From positions 3,194,001 to 3,258,000 of the forward strand of contig NZ_CP007739.1 of NCBI RefSeq assembly GCF_000724485.1: a stretch of 64,000 nucleotides of DNA, written 5' to 3'. The notes under the pieces are model-generated. The model was given only the letters and a program-made list of their open reading frames with translations. It was not told where the DNA came from and made no database searches. Made by a program: the position numbers and the translations under genes. This DNA is from Bacillus methanolicus MGA3 (lineage in GTDB: Bacteria > Bacillota > Bacilli > Bacillales > Cytobacillaceae). Positions within the stretch are counted from its first letter, which is position 1, and every line of letters starts with the position of its first letter. This document shows, piece by piece, positions 59,707 through 64,000 of this stretch.

Positions 59707-60054
59707 ATGGAACCTGTGATTTCTGAAAAAGTTCAAAATGAAATCAATTCATTTGCCAATAAAAAGGTTTATTTGCATTTAGAAACAACCAATGGGGCAT
59801 ATGCTTCCCACTATAATCAATCCATTTTTTCTGCTGGAGCTTTTATCCGAAATGCCCAAATTCAATACGAACACGGGAAAATTACCGGAAATGGCCCATA
59901 CCGTGTTGGACTTAAAATGGAATTTGGATGGGTGTATGCAGAAGGAATTACCCATTTTGAAATCGACGAAAACGGGCGGCTTTTGCTCGCCGGCCATGAT
60001 TTTAACGGCAAACTCGCAGTAGCGCTGCAAATCAGCCTGACCCCATTTGAATAA
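59707..60054 (+). CDS. yojF: YojF family protein (DUF1806)
   Basis: 115 residues. Conserved segments YLHLETTNGAYASH and VGLKMEFGWVYAEGITHFE. Function unknown; it is paired with bshB2, as yojF-yojG is in B. subtilis, so a link to bacillithiol metabolism is plausible. ATG follows AAAGGAG. Confidence 0.88.
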   Translation: MEPVISEKVQNEINSFANKKVYLHLETTNGAYASHYNQSIFSAGAFIRNAQIQYEHGKITGNGPYRVGLKMEFGWVYAEGITHFEIDENGRLLLAGHDFNGKLAVALQISLTPFE

Positions 60055-60080
60055 TCAAAACATTTGAAAGGAGCATAAAA

Positions 60081-60779
60081 GTGGAGAATGAACGGCAAAT
60101 ATTAATTGTTTTCCCCCATCCTGACGATGAAGCATTTGGTGTTTCCGGCACAATTGCCTCATATACCCGAAATGGGATACCTGTAACATATGCATGTCTG
60201 ACACTCGGAGAAATGGGGCGGAATATGGGAAATCCCCCGTTTGCTAACAGGGAGAGTCTTCCGAAAATCCGAAAGCAGGAGCTTCAGGAAGCTGCAAAAA
60301 TTCTCGGCATTAAAGACTTAAGAATGATGGGATTAAGAGATAAAACGATTGAGTTTGAGGATGAAGAGAAATTGACGAAAATGATATCTTCTCTCATTGA
60401 GGAATTAAATCCATCGTTAATTATCACGTTTTATCCTGGCTATTCTGTACACCCCGACCATGATGCAACAGGTGCCGCAGTTGTCAGAGCAGTTGAGCGG
60501 ATACCGGAACAAGACCGGCCGAAACTCCATTGCGTTGCCTTCTCCAACAATTGCGAGGAGGAATTGGGGCCACCGGATATCGTGAATGATGTCAGTGCAG
60601 TAAAAGATATAAAAATGAAAGCTATGAAAGCCCATAAGTCACAAACGCAGGCTATGACAGCAGAAATGGAGGAAAAACTGAAAAAGAATGATCCACAAGT
60701 TCTCGCTTGGCTGCAAAACGAAAGATTTTGGACGTATAATTTTTCTGCTCCAACAAATACTTTTCATCCGCCTTTGTAA
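60081..60779 (+). CDS. bshB2: Bacillithiol biosynthesis deacetylase BshB2
   Basis: 232 residues of the LmbE/PIG-L zinc deacetylase family. Zinc ligands lie in FPHPDDEAFGVSG and GYSVHPDHDATG. It removes acetyl from GlcNAc-malate in bacillithiol synthesis and may also act on conjugates. GTG start follows AAAGGAG, 26 bases after yojF. Confidence 0.93.
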   Translation: MENERQILIVFPHPDDEAFGVSGTIASYTRNGIPVTYACLTLGEMGRNMGNPPFANRESLPKIRKQELQEAAKILGIKDLRMMGLRDKTIEFEDEEKLTKMISSLIEELNPSLIITFYPGYSVHPDHDATGAAVVRAVERIPEQDRPKLHCVAFSNNCEEELGPPDIVNDVSAVKDIKMKAMKAHKSQTQAMTAEMEEKLKKNDPQVLAWLQNERFWTYNFSAPTNTFHPPL

Positions 60780-60784
60780 AAAAC

Positions 60785-60817
60785 GAGCAGGAGGGCGGTG
60801 TCTAACCTCCCCTGCTC
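60785..60817 (+). terminator. Hairpin after bshB2
   Basis: GAGCAGG and CCTGCTC pair, with extra G/C pairing inside. No strong T run follows, so the call is moderate. Confidence 0.5.
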
Positions 60818-60831
60818 CGCCAGTTGAAGAA

Positions 60832-60891
60832 AAGCTGACCGAAAACAAGCGACAACCTCTGTATGTGAGGTCAAATATGATCGGTCAGCTT
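60832..60891. terminator. Convergent long-loop hairpin between bshB2 and the hemerythrin gene
   Basis: AAGCTGACCGA and TCGGTCAGCTT are perfect 11-base complements 38 bases apart. T-rich sequence follows on both strands. Confidence 0.55.
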
Positions 60892-60898
60892 CTTTACT

Positions 60899-61429
60899 TT
60901 ACATTAGATGTTTTGCAAGTTCTTCTTTTTCCTCATCAGATAGCATCTGTTCAGCCATAGGGAAGAGGACATTTTCTTCTTTCATAAAATGCTCAGTTAA
61001 AATCAAATATGCGTTGATGACATAGGAAGCTAATTCTTTTGCCTCCTCCTTGTTCACTTCCTCATCTAACATTTTTGTTTTTTCAAGAAATGCGGCAATA
61101 TTCCGTTTTGCTTGGTCGTGTTCATACTCCATTACTGCAATAGGACCAGTCGTGTTTCCGATATACTTCGACATCATTGGAAACAGTACGCCTTCTTCAC
61201 GCTCCGAATGCGGGTCAAGATGAGAAAGAAATAATGTTACTTTTTCGCGCAGCTGCAATAATTCTTCTTTCCAATTCGATTGTTCATCATTATTTCCAAT
61301 TTGCTTCGCAGCATCAAATAATGCCTGTTTTTCCTCATTTAATGGTCCATGCTCAGCTACTAATTGCTGAAGAGCAGGACATAAAGCTACCGAACCATTT
61401 TGCAACATATGGCAAGGAGAAAATTCCAT
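60899..61429 (-). CDS. Hemerythrin-like domain protein
   Basis: 176 residues, mostly helical. Candidate di-iron ligands are VAEHGPL, SHLDPHSEREEGVLFP, MEYEHDQAKRN and TEHFMKEENVLFP, an H...HxxxE...H...HxxxxE pattern. Such proteins bind O2 or repair iron-sulfur clusters under nitrosative stress (ScdA/RIC-like), but that role is inferred. An N-terminal pair of cysteines (CHMLQ, ALCPAL) is also seen. ATG follows TAGGAGG. Confidence 0.88.
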   Translation of the reverse strand: MEFSPCHMLQNGSVALCPALQQLVAEHGPLNEEKQALFDAAKQIGNNDEQSNWKEELLQLREKVTLFLSHLDPHSEREEGVLFPMMSKYIGNTTGPIAVMEYEHDQAKRNIAAFLEKTKMLDEEVNKEEAKELASYVINAYLILTEHFMKEENVLFPMAEQMLSDEEKEELAKHLM

Positions 61430-61730
61430 CGCGATTACCTCCTAAAATGTCTATGTTTCTTATTGTATAAATGATTTCAAAGAAATGATGTGACTTTCAT
61501 CACTGAATGCCCTTTCAATATGTTTTTTCATTTTATATATTTGAATACAGAAATCAAGCGATGAAAATATCGAGTTGGCCAGTTGGGGTTTCGTTAGACC
61601 GATTAGAAAAATCTGTTGTATTGATGCAAAAAACTTTTTCAAAAATGAGTGATTACTCACTTTACAAACTTTCTATTTCAATTTAATCTGTAAGTGAGTG
61701 ATTACTCACATTAAAAAATGAGGTGAAACT
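61430..61730. other. Divergent promoter region, hemerythrin and ABC exporter
   Basis: Contains the twin operator/promoter of the ABC exporter (61646-61709). The hemerythrin promoter was not assigned. No other coding frame is supported. Confidence 0.55.
61646..61709 (+). promoter_or_regulatory. Promoter of ABC exporter flanked by twin TetR-type operators
   Basis: TGAGTGATTACTCA occurs at 61646-61659 and 61695-61708; the second is extended to GTGAGTGATTACTCAC. Each is a palindrome with a four-base centre. Between them lie TTTACA (61661-61666), 17 bases and TAATCT (61684-61689). The spacing places one operator just ahead of -35 and the other over the start site. Confidence 0.82.
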
Positions 61731-62462
61731 ATGCGAAATGATGAAGTCATTGTTTCCACAAGGAATGTTTTTAAGTCATTCGGTAAACAGAATGTCTTAA
61801 AAGATATTAACCTGGAAATTATTCGCGGGGAAATATTCGGCCTTCTTGGCCCATCCGGTGCAGGCAAAACAACACTCGTAAAGCAGCTGGTGGGGCTTGA
61901 TTTGCCAACAAGCGGAGAAAATTTTGTTTTTCAAAAACGGATGCCTTCTTTGTCTCTTATTGAAAGAATCGGTTATATGGCTCAATCCGATGCGTTATAC
62001 GGGGAACTTTCAGCAAAAGAAAACCTTGAATTCTTTGCAGCACTATATGGATTAAAAGGAAAGCGGCGTCAAACAAGAATAAAAGAAGTGATGGAAATTG
62101 TCGAGTTATCAGAGCATCTCAACAAACTCGTTTCCAATTATTCAGGCGGAATGAAACGGCGTTTATCGCTGGCGATTGCCCTGCTTCATGAGCCCGAACT
62201 TCTTATCCTTGATGAGCCTACTGTCGGCATTGATCCGGTTCTCAGAAAAAACATTTGGAACTCTTTTTATGATCTTAAGAAAAAAGGCACAACATTAATT
62301 GTTACCACACATGTGATGGATGAAGCGGAAAAATGTGACCGGCTCGGAATGATTCGCAACGGGGAACTAATCGCAGTCGGAACCCCTGATGAATTGAAGA
62401 TAAACACAAATACTGCAACTCTTGAAGAAGCCTTTCTAGTATATGGAGGTGTGGAGTCATGA
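61731..62462 (+). CDS. ABC transporter ATP-binding protein
   Basis: 243 residues. Walker A is GPSGAGKTTL, the signature NYSGGMKRRLSLAIAL, Walker B ELLILDEPTVGIDP and the H-loop TTHVMDEA. It resembles drug/lipid exporter ATPases of the ABC-2 type. ATG follows GAGGTGA. Its stop overlaps the permease start by four bases. The substrate is unknown. Confidence 0.95.
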   Translation: MRNDEVIVSTRNVFKSFGKQNVLKDINLEIIRGEIFGLLGPSGAGKTTLVKQLVGLDLPTSGENFVFQKRMPSLSLIERIGYMAQSDALYGELSAKENLEFFAALYGLKGKRRQTRIKEVMEIVELSEHLNKLVSNYSGGMKRRLSLAIALLHEPELLILDEPTVGIDPVLRKNIWNSFYDLKKKGTTLIVTTHVMDEAEKCDRLGMIRNGELIAVGTPDELKINTNTATLEEAFLVYGGVES

Positions 62463-63487
62463 GAGTAGGTGCGCTGATCATCCGTATTTTACGGCAATTT
62501 ATCCGCGACAAACGAACTATGGCTTTAATGATTTTTGCCCCGATTTTAGTTCTGACAATGCTTCATCTCGTTTTTAACGGAAAGGACTACGAGCCGAAAA
62601 TCGGACTCGTCAATGTTCCACAGGCTGTTCAAGATCAATTAAACTTACAAAATGCGCATCTATCAAATTATAAAAATAGTAAACTAGCAAAAAAAGAACT
62701 TGAGGAAAAAAAGCTGGACGCTTACATTGTGTTTGATCGGCAAATCCCGTCCATCATGCTCGAAGGAAGCGACCCTAGTGTCAATGGAGCTGTTTTAAAA
62801 TGGTTCCAAGAAGCATTCAAGCCTCTTCAGCAAACTGGAACAACAATGGAACCATACATCAGCTATTTGCATGGGTCCAAAGATATGGGGCAGTTTGATT
62901 ACTTTGGGCCGGTGCTGCTCGGATTTTTTGTCTTTTTCTTCGTATTCTTGATTGCCGGAGTTTCATTCTTAAGGGAAAGAACAACCGGTACGTTGGAAAG
63001 GCTTCTATCAAGCCCGCTGCGCCGCTGGGAAATACTCACTGGTTATATTCTCGGCTTTGGAATTTTTACGATGCTTCAGGCTGGGATTATTGCTTGGTAC
63101 GCCATTTATGTCCTCGGTATGTTAATGGAAGGGTCATTTGGCTATGTCTTGCTGATCACTTTGCTTTTGTCCTTGACAGCTTTAACACTTGGAATCTTTC
63201 TGTCGGCATTTGCAAATAATGAATTGCAAATGATTCAATTCATTCCGATCGTCGTAGTGCCGCAAATTTTCTTCTCCGGATTGTTTAACCTTGAAACCAT
63301 TTCCAAATGGTTAAGCTGGATTGGACCGTTCACTCCGCTCTATTATGGCGCGGATGCACTCCGAGATGTCATGGTTAGGGGATACGGCTGGAATGATATT
63401 TATGTTGATTTACTCGTCCTTGCAGGTTTTTCTGCCATATTTATCACGTTAAATATTTTTGCGTTAAAGAAGTACAGGAAGATTTAA
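62459..63487 (+). CDS. ABC-2 type transporter permease
   Basis: 342 residues. One N-terminal helix (about 18-38), a large extracytoplasmic loop of some 120 residues, then five helices, with GVSFLRERTTGTLERLLSSPLRRWEI as the typical ABC-2 coupling helix region. It pairs with the upstream ATPase. Probably exports a hydrophobic or cationic toxicant; the compound is not known. Confidence 0.93.
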   Translation: MRVGALIIRILRQFIRDKRTMALMIFAPILVLTMLHLVFNGKDYEPKIGLVNVPQAVQDQLNLQNAHLSNYKNSKLAKKELEEKKLDAYIVFDRQIPSIMLEGSDPSVNGAVLKWFQEAFKPLQQTGTTMEPYISYLHGSKDMGQFDYFGPVLLGFFVFFFVFLIAGVSFLRERTTGTLERLLSSPLRRWEILTGYILGFGIFTMLQAGIIAWYAIYVLGMLMEGSFGYVLLITLLLSLTALTLGIFLSAFANNELQMIQFIPIVVVPQIFFSGLFNLETISKWLSWIGPFTPLYYGADALRDVMVRGYGWNDIYVDLLVLAGFSAIFITLNIFALKKYRKI

Positions 63488-63556
63488 GAACGCTGGCTTT
63501 TTCCGTATTAATCTTTATAAAATAAAAAATGTATATTTACTTTGAAGGAGCACATG

Positions 63557-64000
63557 ATGTACAACAGAGATTTTATAATGGAAGAACTTTTTGAGGATGA
63601 AGAAGGGCTGACAGAAAAACAGAAAAAAATAATCATTGCGGCAATTGAGTCTTTTTCTGAAAAGGGCTATGCAGCAACTTCAACAAGTGAAATAGCCAAA
63701 AAAGCAGGAGTCGCCGAAGGCACCATTTTCAGGCATTATAAAACGAAAAAAGATTTACTTGTATCCATTGTCGCCCCGATGATAGCGAAATTCATTGCGC
63801 CATTCGTCATTAAAGATTTATATAAAGTCCTTGACCAGCAGTTTGAGCGATTTGAAGATTTTTTAAAAGCAATGATTGAAAACCGGGCAGAGTTTTTAAA
63901 GAACAACTTGCCGATGTTTAAAATTTTTATCCAAGAGATTCCTTTTCACCCTGAACTGAAAGCATTGTTTAAAGAACATATCGTAAATAAGGTCTATGAA
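63557..64000 (+). CDS. TetR/AcrR family regulator (truncated by window end)
   Basis: At least 148 residues, open at the right edge. HTH at about 20-65: KKIIIAAIESFSEKGYAATSTSEIAKKAGVAEGTIFRHYKTKKDLL. The start is the second of two adjacent ATGs, six bases after GAAGGAG. It directly follows the ABC exporter and is the likely repressor binding the twin TGAGTGATTACTCA sites. Confidence 0.9.
   Translation, partial: MYNRDFIMEELFEDEEGLTEKQKKIIIAAIESFSEKGYAATSTSEIAKKAGVAEGTIFRHYKTKKDLLVSIVAPMIAKFIAPFVIKDLYKVLDQQFERFEDFLKAMIENRAEFLKNNLPMFKIFIQEIPFHPELKALFKEHIVNKVYE

Overview
The window is a chromosomal segment of an endospore-forming member of the Bacillaceae (Firmicutes). Sporulation and germination genes (spo0F, spoIIR, rsfA, gerQ), strong AAAGGAGG-type ribosome binding sites, frequent TTG/GTG starts and a gene order that closely follows the Bacillus subtilis upp-to-thiD (yw*) region support this. 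The species cannot be fixed from sequence alone. Presence of icmF, moaD/moaE/mobA and a vpr-like protease at the left edge are differences from B. subtilis 168 as I remember it.

Layout. 0-4.4 kb: secreted subtilase, NERD-domain protein, and a 21-bp degenerate tandem repeat. 4.4-26 kb, nearly all on the minus strand: upp, glyA, ywlG, rpiB, an MCP, ywlE, mntP, ywlC, spoIIR, prmC, prfA, tdk, rpmE, rho, glpX, murA2, tal, fba, spo0F, pyrG, rpoE; ywjG is the only plus-strand gene. 26-37 kb: a six-gene minus-strand operon for short/branched acyl-CoA catabolism (thiolase, hydroxyacyl-CoA dehydrogenase, two acyl-CoA dehydrogenases, a TetR regulator, fused isobutyryl-CoA mutase) followed upstream by fadF. 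37-47 kb: cardiolipin synthase, a tiny XapX protein, argS-ywiB, speE-speB, pbpG, ywhD, ywhC, ywhB. 47-55.6 kb: ywgA/HD-domain pair, a DUF1450 protein, rsfA, lipL, pta, hemQ, gerQ, ywdK, ywdI. 55.7-59.3 kb: a perfect parS site, ung, moaE-moaD, mobA, thiD/pdxK. 59.7-64 kb: yojF-bshB2 (bacillithiol), a hemerythrin-like protein, and an ABC exporter with its TetR regulator, which runs off the right edge.

Functional themes. Central carbon enzymes (glpX, tal, fba, rpiB, pta), one-carbon and pyrimidine metabolism (glyA, upp, tdk, pyrG), translation (prfA/prmC, ywlC, rpmE, argS), polyamines (speE to speB) and acyl-CoA breakdown (thl-hbd-acd-acd-icmF plus fadF) are grouped. Regulatory sequence is unusually readable: a pyrG leader whose transcript should start GGGCUC, a FadR-type operator inside the fadF promoter with a related box ahead of the thiolase operon, cre sites at pta and the thiolase operon, a sigma-H promoter for spo0F, and twin palindromic operators bracketing the ABC exporter promoter.

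The most notable observations are a transaldolase gene that appears to start with AUU, a cluster of nine DnaA-box-like sequences over ywlC and its upstream gap, the parS site, two unrelated degenerate tandem repeats that share a period of about 21 bp, and four families of dispersed palindromic intergenic elements. I did not find phage genes, transposases, CRISPR arrays, rRNA or tRNA genes, and I did not find a clear novel multi-gene system.
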